A stretch of DNA of 64,000 bases, taken from contig NZ_KZ859512.1 of assembly GCF_003382685.1 (NCBI RefSeq), positions 44,876 to 108,875 of the forward strand. Direction: 5' to 3'. Positions 24,309 through 32,679 of the stretch are shown here, one piece after another; position 1 is the stretch's first letter; each line of letters opens with the position of its first letter. This stretch comes from Halorussus litoreus (GTDB lineage: Archaea; Halobacteriota; Halobacteria; Halobacteriales; Haladaptataceae). Made by a program: the position numbers and the translations under genes. The notes under the pieces are model-generated. The model saw only the letters and a list, made by a program, of their open reading frames with translations. It was not told the origin of the DNA and did not search any database.

Positions 24309-25418
24309 ATGCCTGCAAAATACCGAAACGTACCGTTGTCAACTGAACAGACTGAAGCTCAACTGACCCCCCGGCAACTCAAATCGTACCATGACCATCG
24401 GAAACGGCTGATCGACTGGCTGCTCACGCGGGGGAAAGACCCGGACCGCGGTCACGGCTATGCCGAGGCCACCGCCCAAATACGGGCGTACCGCCTTGAC
24501 AAGTTCTACCGCGCCGTCTGGGATGCCGAAGACCGATACACCGAATACGTCACCACGTCCCACGCCGATGCGTGGCTGCTCCACCTCGACGACCGGGACC
24601 TCTCCAACTCGTACAAGGCGAGCTGCATGAAAGCACTCCAATCCCTGTTCGAGTGGAAAGCCGACACCACAAACACGGACTGGAACTGGGAGCCAGTCAA
24701 ACACTTCAGTTCCGACCCTGCACACCAGCCCCGGGATTTCCTGACCCGGGAGGAACGGGACCAGCTCCGGGAAGCCGCGTTAACCTATAACGCACTTCCA
24801 AACTACTACGAGGCTGACGATGACGAACGGGACAAACATTTGCGGGACTTGGCCATGCGGTTCGGGAAACCCCAAGCGGAGATCGGTGTCGAGGAATGGC
24901 AGCAAGTAAGCAACTGGAAGGTGCCGTCACTCATCTGGACGACATTGGACGCGGGCCTGCGACCGGTCGAAATCGGGAAGGCACGTGTTTCGTGGGTGGA
25001 CACCGAAAACGGCGTGTTACGGATTCCGAAGGAGGATTCGGCGAAGAACACGGAGAACTGGCACACCCCGATCCGTGACCGGACAGTGATGGCACTCGAA
25101 CAATGGCTGACCAACCGGAACCGACTGGACAAGTACAACGGGACGGATGCGTTGTGGCTGACCCGATACGGTAATCCGTACGATAGCAATGCGTTGAATG
25201 GGTTGCTTCGCCGGGTGTTGGAGGAAACGGAGATTGCGACGGAGGACCGGGATTTGACGTGGTATTCGATCCGGCACAGTGTGGGGACGTATATGACCCG
25301 GGAGGAGGATTTGACGGCGGCAGCCTCCCAGCTCCGGCATAAATCAACGCGGACCACCGTCAAGTACGATCAGACGCCCGTGGAGGACCGCCGTGATGCG
25401 TTAGACAAGATGGGGTGA
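24309..25418 (+). CDS. int: Tyrosine recombinase (integrase)
   Basis: Catalyses site-specific insertion and excision of the element. A 369-residue protein from ATG 24309 (a longer frame begins at TTG 24171 but its first part is not protein-like). The N-terminal SAM-like DNA-binding part is at about 20-125. The catalytic domain is at about 145-365, with Arg218 (TLDAGLRPVEI), Arg322 in WYSIRHSVGTYM, His344 in QLRHKS and the nucleophile Tyr353 in VKYDQT. The usual His of the HxxR box is replaced by Tyr. The catalytic residues otherwise appear intact, so the element may still be mobile. Confidence 0.92.
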   Translation: MPAKYRNVPLSTEQTEAQLTPRQLKSYHDHRKRLIDWLLTRGKDPDRGHGYAEATAQIRAYRLDKFYRAVWDAEDRYTEYVTTSHADAWLLHLDDRDLSNSYKASCMKALQSLFEWKADTTNTDWNWEPVKHFSSDPAHQPRDFLTREERDQLREAALTYNALPNYYEADDDERDKHLRDLAMRFGKPQAEIGVEEWQQVSNWKVPSLIWTTLDAGLRPVEIGKARVSWVDTENGVLRIPKEDSAKNTENWHTPIRDRTVMALEQWLTNRNRLDKYNGTDALWLTRYGNPYDSNALNGLLRRVLEETEIATEDRDLTWYSIRHSVGTYMTREEDLTAAASQLRHKSTRTTVKYDQTPVEDRRDALDKMG

Positions 25419-25457
25419 AGCGAACGACATATGCAGGTGCGCGCCATATGTTCCCGT

Positions 25458-25619
25458 ATGGCGCAAACGGATAGCCAGCAGTCGGTCTCGCACTGCAAGG
25501 CGTGTGGGTTCGAGGCTGCAACAGGCGGCGAGGATTGGGACCGGGTTGATTCACCGTCCTTTATGCGGATGACGAGCTGTCCGGAGTGCGACAGTACGAA
25601 TGTGACGCTCCGCCGGTGA
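25458..25619 (+). CDS. Small zinc-ribbon protein
   Basis: A 53-residue protein with CKACGFEA near the N-terminus and CPECDSTNVTLRR at the end, a four-Cys ribbon of the kind found in many haloarchaeal small proteins. It starts 40 bp after the integrase stop and is first in a rightward run of small genes. No function is known to me; DNA, RNA or protein contact through the ribbon is a guess. Confidence 0.65.
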   Translation: MAQTDSQQSVSHCKACGFEAATGGEDWDRVDSPSFMRMTSCPECDSTNVTLRR

Positions 25620-25626
25620 CTGGCAA

Positions 25627-25953
25627 ATGGCGCACTACATCGTCCGGGCAACCCCAAAGATGGAGAAGTTGGCCGAGCTCCGTGAGCGACTCGACCGTGA
25701 AGAGTTCAGAGATATGAATCCGTTCGGCCGGGCGTTGACGCAGTCATTGGAAAACGCCCGATTTGATCCGGAGACTGAAGAGGCGGTCTGGGAAGAAGAG
25801 GACTACTGCAGTCCGCCGTTAGCGATGGAACGCGACGCTGTCCTTGAGGAATACTTCGAAAAGCTATTGGTCGAAGAGGTGCGTTCAGGGAAGGGCTGGG
25901 AGCGCATTGACGACCTACCCTCGTTGTGGGAATCATCGTTGGCCTTAGGATAG
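25627..25953 (+). CDS. Hypothetical element-encoded protein
   Basis: A 108-residue protein starting MAHYIVRATPKMEKLAELRERL. It has a short beta start followed by acidic helices, with no cysteine pairs except one Cys and no hydrophobic segment. It lies seven bases after the zinc-ribbon gene and is probably co-transcribed with it. I do not recognise it; its start resembles small ferredoxin-like-fold domains but that is not a firm match. Confidence 0.6.
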   Translation: MAHYIVRATPKMEKLAELRERLDREEFRDMNPFGRALTQSLENARFDPETEEAVWEEEDYCSPPLAMERDAVLEEYFEKLLVEEVRSGKGWERIDDLPSLWESSLALG

Positions 25954-25983
25954 TAGGCCGTCTGTCTGATCAGATGGCGGCAC

Positions 25984-25991
25984 TTATTTAA
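25984..25991 (+). promoter_or_regulatory. TATA box for the small-gene run
   Basis: TTATTTAA lies about 27 nt before the ATG at 26015, the spacing expected for a leaderless haloarchaeal transcript. It is in the only AT-rich gap between the genes at 25627 and 26015. Confidence 0.5.
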
Positions 25992-26014
25992 GCGTTCTTA
26001 CATAGTTCGTACCT

Positions 26015-26146
26015 ATGGCGACGGAACAGTGGGCCGAAACACGCGACGCCAAACAATGCGGCAACTCCGCCCACATCCTCCTCCCCAAACGCTTCCGCGG
26101 CAAAACATTCCGCATCGAATTAGCTGAGGACGATAGCGGTGGATGA
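26015..26146 (+). CDS. Small protein resembling DUF2080 (transposase-associated type)
   Basis: A 43-residue protein. The NSAHILLPKRFRGKTFRIEL segment matches the pattern G-N-x-A-H-v-l-v-P-K-r-w-r-G seen in DUF2080 proteins, which often sit beside IS200/IS605-type transposases. The fold resembles an AbrB-like beta hairpin. No transposase is present here. It overlaps the next gene by 8 nt. Confidence 0.55.
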   Translation: MATEQWAETRDAKQCGNSAHILLPKRFRGKTFRIELAEDDSGG

Positions 26147-26357
26147 CGATACGATTGTTGCATTAAAGCGAATGAATAGGGAGCGAGGAATTGTTCTTAA
26201 GCGACTGTACAAGTCTCTTAATCGGGTGGAGGAGCAGATTCGGAACGGTCAGTCCAGGTCTGAGATGCTTGCACAGGAAGTGGATCACTTACTCATTGAA
26301 ATTGAGACAAACGGCGTACTTGACGCAAATAGTGCGGAGGAGATGGTCGGTGAGTGA
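26139..26357 (+). CDS. Small coiled-coil hypothetical protein
   Basis: A 72-residue, wholly helical, charged protein (RMNRERGIVLKRLYKSLNRVEEQI) with heptad-like spacing of Leu and Val. It overlaps the gene before by 8 nt and the gene after by 8 nt. Function unknown; a small DNA-binding or dimerising protein would fit. Confidence 0.55.
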   Translation: MDDDTIVALKRMNRERGIVLKRLYKSLNRVEEQIRNGQSRSEMLAQEVDHLLIEIETNGVLDANSAEEMVGE

Positions 26358-26613
26358 GACGCAGGTACGATCGCCATGGACGCAGCAGACGTATGAGAAG
26401 TTCGTGGGCGAGTACGGGATACCGGAGCGGTGGCTAATGATCGCTGGCGCGGGGAACATGGCTCAAATTGTCACCGCGGGACCGGTGGGCGATGCCGTCC
26501 GGCAGACGCTCGACGAACTGAGCTACGATTGGGAGATACAGAAGACACCGCCTAGAAAGCTCGGTATACCTGCACTCGTATTCCAAATTAGCAAGGGTGG
26601 TGACCACGGGTGA
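26350..26613 (+). CDS. Hypothetical element-encoded protein
   Basis: An 87-residue protein from the GTG at 26350, which overlaps the preceding stop (GTGAGTGA). A longer frame from 26191 exists but only the part after 26350 is protein-like. The sequence contains EKFVGEYGIPERWLMIAG, AVRQTLDELSYDW and a final beta-type VFQISKGG. Not recognised. Confidence 0.5.
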   Translation: MSETQVRSPWTQQTYEKFVGEYGIPERWLMIAGAGNMAQIVTAGPVGDAVRQTLDELSYDWEIQKTPPRKLGIPALVFQISKGGDHG

Positions 26614-26617
26614 AGAC

Positions 26618-26713
26618 ATGTGGCCGAGTACGGTAAAGTACGAGAATCCGAAACCCTGTCCGGACTGCGACCAGCAGGATTGTACATGTGACAACGGTGA
26701 TCACAATGGCTGA
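26618..26713 (+). CDS. Very small Cys-rich protein
   Basis: A 31-residue frame with CPDCDQQDCTCDNGDH, a compact possible metal site of four Cys. It overlaps the next gene by 8 nt (ATGGCTGA), the same arrangement seen at 26839. Because it is so short, it rests on the overlap pattern and composition only. Confidence 0.4.
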   Translation: MWPSTVKYENPKPCPDCDQQDCTCDNGDHNG

Positions 26714-26846
26714 AATACCGATTCTAGCTGTCACCATTGCAGTGACCGTAGCCTTCTGGATCGGGCTGGAACTCGGGCGGACGCAAGAATACGTGGACGG
26801 CTTCAGAGCAGGACTGGCAATTACTGAGGATGAGCACGATGGCTGA
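26706..26846 (+). CDS. Very small single-helix membrane protein
   Basis: A 46-residue protein with one N-terminal transmembrane helix (IPILAVTIAVTVAFWIGLELG) and an acidic cytoplasmic or external tail. It starts and ends with the ATGGCTGA overlap. Such proteins are common in haloarchaeal viruses and integrated elements; the role is unknown. Confidence 0.5.
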   Translation: MAEIPILAVTIAVTVAFWIGLELGRTQEYVDGFRAGLAITEDEHDG

Positions 26847-27027
26847 GATGCATATCGACGACATCGAACTGGAGGTTATCGAGATTGAGTGGACGTGTAA
26901 GTGCGGCCACTCCAACGCAAACGGTCTCAGCGGCGGCTTCACGGAGAAAGTAGCTTGCCAAGAGTGTCGAACCGAGTACGAGCTAATACCGGAGAACGAC
27001 ACGCACATTGAGGTGCATCCGTGGTGA
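26839..27027 (+). CDS. Small zinc-ribbon protein
   Basis: A 62-residue protein with CKCGHSN and CQECRTEYEL forming a four-Cys ribbon at about 20-50. Start at ATG 26839 is chosen because it gives the ATGGCTGA overlap used by its neighbour; ATG 26830 is also possible. The next gene starts by a GTGA overlap with its stop. Confidence 0.55.
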   Translation: MAEMHIDDIELEVIEIEWTCKCGHSNANGLSGGFTEKVACQECRTEYELIPENDTHIEVHPW

Positions 27028-27230
27028 GTGGCAACCAACAGGATGGGAGGAAAGTCCGCGCACGCCGGAACCTGGAGCGCAACTTGCAGGCTTTGATCAC
27101 CGAGCATTTGGAGGAGGTTCGACGGTACGCCGAGCGCTCTACCTACACGTACAAACAGGTGCTTGAACGGTATCTCCAAACGTTGGACGACCGCACACAG
27201 CACCATTTAGCACCGGGTGACTTGAAGTGA
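27024..27230 (+). CDS. Small helical hypothetical protein
   Basis: A 68-residue, basic then acidic helical protein (VRARRNLERNLQALITEHLEEV, RSTYTYKQVLERYLQTL). It starts with GTG overlapping the previous stop by 4 nt (GTGA). GTG 27021 is an alternative. Not recognised. Confidence 0.5.
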   Translation: MSGNQQDGRKVRARRNLERNLQALITEHLEEVRRYAERSTYTYKQVLERYLQTLDDRTQHHLAPGDLK

Positions 27231-27343
27231 CCTCCGAGACAGCTGCTATCTTCGGGTTTGCTGGGGGAACGGTGTTCGGAGTCTGGCTGGCCGAGTACAG
27301 TCCATTCCAACCGATTCGGCTTGATGAGGCAGATCAAAAGTGA
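27227..27343 (+). CDS. Very small single-helix membrane protein
   Basis: A 38-residue protein with one hydrophobic helix (AAIFGFAGGTVFGVWLA). It starts by a GTGA overlap with the stop before and ends in a GTGA overlap with the gene after. Support is the overlap pattern and the clean hydrophobic segment. Confidence 0.45.
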   Translation: MTSETAAIFGFAGGTVFGVWLAEYSPFQPIRLDEADQK

Positions 27344-27465
27344 GCTGGATTTGTCCCCAGTGTGACGACCAGCCGCTCGCTGTGCAGCAGCCGAACACGG
27401 GCGAGCCCACTACGTACTACTGCACAAACTGTGACGCAGAATATTACGGAGAAGTAGAATTATAG
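27340..27465 (+). CDS. Very small zinc-ribbon protein
   Basis: A 41-residue protein, CPQCDDQP near the start and CTNCDAEYYG near the end, a minimal zinc ribbon. It is last in the overlapping small-gene run; a 124-bp gap with AT-rich sequence follows before the methyltransferase. Confidence 0.5.
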   Translation: MSWICPQCDDQPLAVQQPNTGEPTTYYCTNCDAEYYGEVEL

Positions 27466-27589
27466 CGCAGCTATATGCCCGTGTAAATCTAGCCGGACAG
27501 CCGCTAGCATACAGAATGAGGCTAGCCTAGCAGCTTTATGTAGATGTATTGATAGATATTTTCCGGGCCACCGGGTACGCTGAGATGCA

Positions 27590-28702
27590 ATGCCCGGAAC
27601 AGACGCGGAGGGGGTTGCAATCAGTGCCGATTATCACAACAAAGGACACCCAGAACAAGAGCCGATCCGGTTCATCGACCTGTTTGGTGGGATTGGCGGG
27701 TTCCGTCTTGGCCTCGAACAGGCGGATGACCGGTACGAGTGCGTCGGCTACTATGATCAGGACCGGTTTGCGGTAGACAGTTATAACGCCATATTCGGTG
27801 AAACCCATGAACCAACAGACGTTACACAACTGGACGCTGAACAGATTCCGGGCCACGACCTCCTGTGCGCAGGGTTTCCGTGTCAAGCTTTCAGCCTTGC
27901 TGGAGAACGAGGTGGATTCGACGACACGCGAGGAACTCTGTTCTTTGAAGTCGCTCGGATTGCTCGACGAAAGCTACCTCAGGTACTGCTCCTTGAAAAC
28001 GTCAAAGGACTACTTAATCACGCCGACGGGGCAACGTTCCGAACGATCCTCTCGACGCTGGATGAATTGGGGTATGATGCGGAATGGCAGGTGCTTAACA
28101 GCAAATATCACGGAGTACCGCAAAACCGAGAGCGTGTCTTCATTGTCGCATATCTTAGAGATGGACCCCGACCCCAAGTATTCCCTATCCGAGGACCGGC
28201 AGGAGAGGATATTCCAAGAGATGGAGGAACGCCGATTATAGATAACAATGGTCGGCGAAGGGACTACTTCAAGACTATCTCCTCGGGCGGGAATAGCGCG
28301 ATGGATGACTCGGATGCGGACTTCATCCTCCAGCAACCACGAGGAGATAACGATGGACGGGTTCGGAAGACCGCCCCAACTGTTACCTCGGGCGGAAGAT
28401 ACGAACAGAATAACTTTGTCACAGGACTCGTTCAATCCCGCGGGTTCGAGACGAGACAAGATGATGTCAGTCATGCAGTGAAGGGTGACGGTGGAAGCTC
28501 GGTGGTCCATGCGACCGATGGTGTTTGCATCCGGAAACTGACACCGCGGGAGTGCTGGCGGCTTCAAGGATTTCCAGACTGGGCATTCGAGGCAGCACAA
28601 GAGGTCAACAGTGATACGCAGTTGTACCAGCAGGCGGGGAATGCCGTGACCGTGAACGTAATTGAGGTTCTGGGGGTGCGATTACTTACTGCGTTCAAGT
28701 AA
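27590..28702 (+). CDS. DNA (cytosine-5-)-methyltransferase
   Basis: Transfers a methyl group from S-adenosylmethionine to carbon 5 of cytosine in a DNA target. The 370-residue protein has all core motifs in order: I FIDLFGGIGGFRLGLE (28-43), IV GFPCQAFS with nucleophile Cys98, VI LLENVKG (ENV 136-138), VIII QNRERVFIVAY, then a target-recognition region of about 200-310, IX RKLTPRECWRLQGFPD and X QQAGNAVTVNVIEVLG. It should be active. It faces the next gene tail to tail, 8 bp apart, a common restriction-modification layout. Target sequence is unknown. Confidence 0.95.
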   Translation: MPGTDAEGVAISADYHNKGHPEQEPIRFIDLFGGIGGFRLGLEQADDRYECVGYYDQDRFAVDSYNAIFGETHEPTDVTQLDAEQIPGHDLLCAGFPCQAFSLAGERGGFDDTRGTLFFEVARIARRKLPQVLLLENVKGLLNHADGATFRTILSTLDELGYDAEWQVLNSKYHGVPQNRERVFIVAYLRDGPRPQVFPIRGPAGEDIPRDGGTPIIDNNGRRRDYFKTISSGGNSAMDDSDADFILQQPRGDNDGRVRKTAPTVTSGGRYEQNNFVTGLVQSRGFETRQDDVSHAVKGDGGSSVVHATDGVCIRKLTPRECWRLQGFPDWAFEAAQEVNSDTQLYQQAGNAVTVNVIEVLGVRLLTAFK

Positions 28703-28710
28703 GAGTCTGA

Positions 28711-29796
28711 TTAGGAGAACTCTTCGAGCGAGGATTGACCAGTTGGTGCGGAATCCCGGCTGTACCTGCAGTATCGTTTGATGAGTTTGAGAGCAAGTTC
28801 AGTGGCTCGACGATACTCGCGCGCGAGTCTGTTGTTTCCAGTCATGTCGATGTCTTGAACAACTCCTGTATACATCACGTTGTATGACTGGCTTGATTCC
28901 TCTGCGTACCGAGTCGTGCAAAGGAATTCCAGTGTCTCCTCGATCCACTCCTCCTTCACGTCCCCGTCGTTGATTCGCTGAGTGTTCAGCTTGTTAGTCA
29001 GCTGGCTACAGTCCACCGTAATCTGCTGCTTCTTGTTGATTTGTCCTTTTCTCCACTCGGTGAAGTCTTCCTCTGAGAGTTCCGTTGGGAATTCCTTCAT
29101 CCAAAGGTAGGTGGCTAGGTAGGAATGCGGTGGCTTCGTATTGTAGATGGGTTTCGTGCTCTTCGGTCGGAGGAACTCTTTTGTCCCTAGTTTATACGAC
29201 TTATAACCGCCGTCGGGACCAATGGTTTCGTTTAACGATTCCTCGTCGGGCAGATGCTTTTCCCGGAATTCGTCCTCTAGCGAGGTCTCCCGCTGGAATA
29301 TGTAATTTGCCCGTTGGTCATCCATGCCGTACCGAATCAACACGACATTGTTCTCTAATCCCGGTTCGTCGTTACTGAGTCTCGTATTCAGAATATTTCC
29401 GAACTCAGATGAGTAGCTGTCGGGGACGAAGGCCACGAAGTCCGTCATTGCCGTGTCAACGAATGCACCATCATCGTCAACGACATCGTAGCTATCGTCA
29501 CACTCTGCTAGCATATTCAGTAGCTGTTCTGCGATTGTTGCTGGTTCATTCTCCAATGCTTTCGGCAGGATTTTCCCGATTATACTGTAGTTGCTGTCGA
29601 AGTGAACCGTGAAGTCGGGTGTGTATTCAATATCGTCTGCGGTGTCTTGGGGAAAACGGTCAAAGTAGTATTTGTCGAAGTGACGGTCAAACACGCCAAA
29701 TACCGTTTCCCAGCCACTGATGACGTCGACACTATCATTGTATGTTCTAAAGTTGTGATGCTGCCAATCTACACAACCAACATCTTCCCCGCTCAT
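28711..29796 (-). CDS. Unrecognised protein; candidate restriction partner with a degenerate PD-(D/E)xK-like motif
   Basis: A 361-residue soluble protein. Near residues 57-76 is EYTPDFTVHFDSNYSIIGKI, which has the Pro-Asp and following beta strand of a PD-(D/E)xK nuclease. The E-x-K place reads I-G-K, so the acidic residue seems missing. The middle holds TDFVAFVPDS and NNVVLIRYG strands; the C-terminal third is helical and ends in a Ser-rich tail. It is last in a leftward block, 2 bp after the gene at 29799-30893, and convergent with the methyltransferase. A nuclease role is an inference. Confidence 0.6.
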   Translation of the reverse strand: MSGEDVGCVDWQHHNFRTYNDSVDVISGWETVFGVFDRHFDKYYFDRFPQDTADDIEYTPDFTVHFDSNYSIIGKILPKALENEPATIAEQLLNMLAECDDSYDVVDDDGAFVDTAMTDFVAFVPDSYSSEFGNILNTRLSNDEPGLENNVVLIRYGMDDQRANYIFQRETSLEDEFREKHLPDEESLNETIGPDGGYKSYKLGTKEFLRPKSTKPIYNTKPPHSYLATYLWMKEFPTELSEEDFTEWRKGQINKKQQITVDCSQLTNKLNTQRINDGDVKEEWIEETLEFLCTTRYAEESSQSYNVMYTGVVQDIDMTGNNRLAREYRRATELALKLIKRYCRYSRDSAPTGQSSLEEFS

Positions 29797-29798
29797 GT

Positions 29799-30893
29799 TT
29801 AGGCAACGAAGTCGGTAAGGCTGTACTCCGGTTCTGCACGCAGGTTCAGTACACCTTCCTGGAATTCCTTAGACATTTGATTCGCAATCCTCATCAGTGA
29901 GTTAACGGAGCCTTTGTATCCGGGGACGATAGAAACCGAGTCCGATCCTGTCACGTATATATCGCAGTTTGAACCGTCGACAAAGTCCACGAGAGAGACG
30001 TGTGCGTAGGGATTGTCGTGGTAGACCGTCATCGTGCTTTTTTCTAAGTTGCTGAGTGCTTCGATGAGCTCTTGATTGTCGGAGGGTGAGTTCAGCACGT
30101 TTGATTGAAACTCAAGTTCTATTTCACTGATTTCACCAGACTCGCTGCGATCACTATGGGAGAGAATATCCAATTTGTCTGTGACCGTGTTCACGAAAGA
30201 CCCGAGCAAATATTCACGGTAGAGGTCAGGATCTCCGCTCTCTAATTTAGTCACCCCTTCACGACTGATGAAGCCACTAAAGAACTCGTTGTCTTGCCGG
30301 CGGACGGTGAAGTTGAGTTTATCAACGTAGCCATTTTCGAGCTGTTCATCTCGGAAAACCTCTTTATATGGCCGTGTTCGGAAAGAAATTGTCCCCTCCT
30401 CCTTTCGGGAGTAAACAACTGCTTTGCTGACTAGAATCTCTGCAGAGAGTTCCTCTTCGATGCTACGGAGTACTTGCTTCAGCTCCTCGGAATCGGCGAA
30501 GAAGTCAGAGATATGCGGCTCAGCACGGTCAAAAAGCCACGTTAGTCCGTTGTCAAAGAAGTCAGGATCGTATCCTGTTACGGCAGTCCAGATCGGGGAG
30601 TCCCCATGTTGGAAAAAGGCGAATGAACCCTCAACCTCACGGTCGCTTCGTTCAATGGTTCGCTCAACCCGAACGCTATAGAAGTCTGTTTCCTCTTTGA
30701 TTTTGACCGCTCCGGACTCATGGTAGTCCAGGGCTGCTCTCAGGATCGGGATGGGGTCCTCATGGGAGATTACTGTTTTGTACCTTGCTTTGTTGCGTGG
30801 TTTGCGGTTTACCTCCGCATCGATTAATTCCTCTAAAGAACCCCGGTCAATCTCGCCATAGTCTAACGCAGATCCATCAACAAACCCGTGCAT
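29799..30893 (-). CDS. Unrecognised element-encoded protein
   Basis: A 364-residue soluble, acidic, mixed alpha/beta protein with no signal peptide, membrane helix or cysteine cluster. Segments such as YKTVISHEDPIPILRAALDYHESG and SIEEELSAEILVSKAVVYSRKEEG are well formed but I match them to no family. It is almost joined to the 361-residue gene downstream (2-bp gap), so the two products probably act together. Codon use is less GC-rich than the flanking chromosome. Confidence 0.6.
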   Translation of the reverse strand: MHGFVDGSALDYGEIDRGSLEELIDAEVNRKPRNKARYKTVISHEDPIPILRAALDYHESGAVKIKEETDFYSVRVERTIERSDREVEGSFAFFQHGDSPIWTAVTGYDPDFFDNGLTWLFDRAEPHISDFFADSEELKQVLRSIEEELSAEILVSKAVVYSRKEEGTISFRTRPYKEVFRDEQLENGYVDKLNFTVRRQDNEFFSGFISREGVTKLESGDPDLYREYLLGSFVNTVTDKLDILSHSDRSESGEISEIELEFQSNVLNSPSDNQELIEALSNLEKSTMTVYHDNPYAHVSLVDFVDGSNCDIYVTGSDSVSIVPGYKGSVNSLMRIANQMSKEFQEGVLNLRAEPEYSLTDFVA

Positions 30894-30995
30894 GACAGTT
30901 CGGCAGTCTGTTACCGTGTCAAGGACCGGAGGCAGAGTAGAAAAGTATTACGAACCAGAAATTTAGAAATTGAGTCAGTTTTATCTGGATTTCGT

Positions 30996-32330
30996 TTACT
31001 TCTGAGCATATCCATGGAAAAAACCTAGGGCGGCAATAAGGATGAGGAGAAGGAGAAGGGACTTCACGGAAAGGGTTACTGATGTAGCCTCATAGAACTC
31101 CTGTGGAACATTATTTAAAAAGAACTCGACGATAGCGATTACTGCAAGAAGAATCGTTAGATTCCGTACCGAGTTCTGGAGCTGAAGATTCGACTTTGTA
31201 GCCCTTGACTGGATTTGATCCTGTACTACTGCTGTGAACATCTCAAGCTTGTTGCCCACTCGTTCCAGAGTATCGGAAAGTGTATTCAGTTTCTCCGTTG
31301 TTCGCCGTATGTTCCTTGCCAAGTATGTCTCATGATATCCGCCCAATGAATCGTCGAACACCGTGCTTCCTTGATTCTCCTGATAGTTCTCAAGGATATC
31401 ATCCATCTCCTGATATTCGTCTGCCGTAGAAGAATGCGTTTCCACCCAGTCTCTCCGTAATTCTTCTAGCTCTTCTTCGGTTTCGCTTACTTCCTCAACA
31501 GAGTCTCCCAACTCCAGAGACCCCATACTATAATTATATGACTCAGAATCAATATTTTGGATCTCGTTTTTTCGCCAAGTTAACCAATGATTCACAAGAA
31601 AAATGTTCGTCACGGCCTTCAGTTTTCGGTATTCAAATCCAAACCACTGCTCCCAATACTCTTCATCAGCCGATAATGGGTTACCTTGATAATTGATATT
31701 AAGTACAGGAAGAGGGCTGGAGAGCAGTTCCTTCTCTGTGATGAGATAGGAGGAGTCAAGAAGACTCACCTCCGATAACGGATTAAAGCCCCACCCATCA
31801 AGTTTGCTTGCATTATCCTTTAGAAACTCTGTGACTTGCTTAGAGGAATTGGTAGAAAACCCCTTCAACTCGTCCTGAGTTGGATTTACAAGGAGTAGTA
31901 AGGGTTTCGGCGCTGAGTCCTGAATAAGGCTAGCGGAGAAGTGATTACTTATCCCCTCAATTTTCTCACGCCATTCTGCTCGGCAACTACGGTTTGCAGT
32001 TATATCCCCGGGAGTAATTCTCTTGGTTTCCGATTCAGTGAGCGTGGCTACCGTAATCTGATGGAAGAAATATTGACTCTCTGTATCCTGAACAAGGTAT
32101 GAGTGGAGTGAATCGAACTCATCGAAGGCAATAGGATCTCGTGGTCTACTGAAATGAATTGCTTCAACCTCAAGTTCACTATTCCCAAAATCTACTGTTT
32201 GGTCGGGAAGTTCTGCTTTCTGATTAAATAAGCTGCTTAGGACATTTGTGACCTCGTTATGTGAGACCCGTTGATAGAAATCGTATCTCACTATTTGAGC
32301 CGATTGAATGTCCATCAAGGTGATATGCAA
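30996..32330 (-). CDS. Membrane-anchored coiled-coil protein, CorA-like topology
   Basis: A 444-residue protein. The first 370 residues are soluble and mixed. Residues about 335-385 are a long coiled coil (RRTTEKLNTLSDTLERVGNKLEMFTAVVQDQI), directly followed by two transmembrane helices (LTILLAVIAIVEFFL and LLLLLILIAALGFF) with a short tail. This is the topology of CorA channels, but the GMN loop between the helices is absent (the loop is NNVPQEFYEAT). A membrane effector of the neighbouring genes is possible; transport is unproven. Confidence 0.6.
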   Translation of the reverse strand: MHITLMDIQSAQIVRYDFYQRVSHNEVTNVLSSLFNQKAELPDQTVDFGNSELEVEAIHFSRPRDPIAFDEFDSLHSYLVQDTESQYFFHQITVATLTESETKRITPGDITANRSCRAEWREKIEGISNHFSASLIQDSAPKPLLLLVNPTQDELKGFSTNSSKQVTEFLKDNASKLDGWGFNPLSEVSLLDSSYLITEKELLSSPLPVLNINYQGNPLSADEEYWEQWFGFEYRKLKAVTNIFLVNHWLTWRKNEIQNIDSESYNYSMGSLELGDSVEEVSETEEELEELRRDWVETHSSTADEYQEMDDILENYQENQGSTVFDDSLGGYHETYLARNIRRTTEKLNTLSDTLERVGNKLEMFTAVVQDQIQSRATKSNLQLQNSVRNLTILLAVIAIVEFFLNNVPQEFYEATSVTLSVKSLLLLLILIAALGFFHGYAQK

Positions 32331-32475
32331 AGACGGAACTTATGTTTCTATCGTTAGACACGCACGCCGTAATTACACATCGTATTACTGGGGGCCAGTC
32401 TACCGGCGAACTCCTCTGAGGTAGAATTTACGGTGTGTTCCGCCTCACACTCTTTTCGGCGAATATTGTCGATGG

Positions 32476-32679
32476 TCAGAGTTTGTTTGCTTCTTTCAAT
32501 TCGGCGATCTGCCGGGCCATGTCCTCTGTCGCCCGCGCTGCAGAGTTCCCTGTCCCTACTATATCGAGTCCGGTCTGTGTCGCTTCCCACGTCCCGTCCT
32601 GGCGCTTGGCGAGTTCGACCAGCGTGGTGCCGTAGGCCATCGTGCGTTGTACTGCCTGTTTGTCATCGCTTTTCGACAT
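32476..32679 (-). CDS. HicB-like small protein
   Basis: A 67-residue protein from the ATG at 32679. The GTTLVELAKRQDGTWEATQTGL, DIVGTG and ATEDMARQIAEL pattern follows the strand-strand-helix plan of HicB antitoxin N-domains. There is no HicA toxin gene beside it and no DNA-binding C-domain. An upstream extension to 32850 is open but not protein-like. It may be an orphan, or regulate the block around it. Confidence 0.5.
   Translation of the reverse strand: MSKSDDKQAVQRTMAYGTTLVELAKRQDGTWEATQTGLDIVGTGNSAARATEDMARQIAELKEANKL

Noticed and set aside
27590..28702. A full type II restriction-modification call for the methyltransferase and its neighbour.
   Set aside because: The neighbour lacks the acidic residue of E-x-K, so calling it a restriction enzyme would go beyond the evidence.
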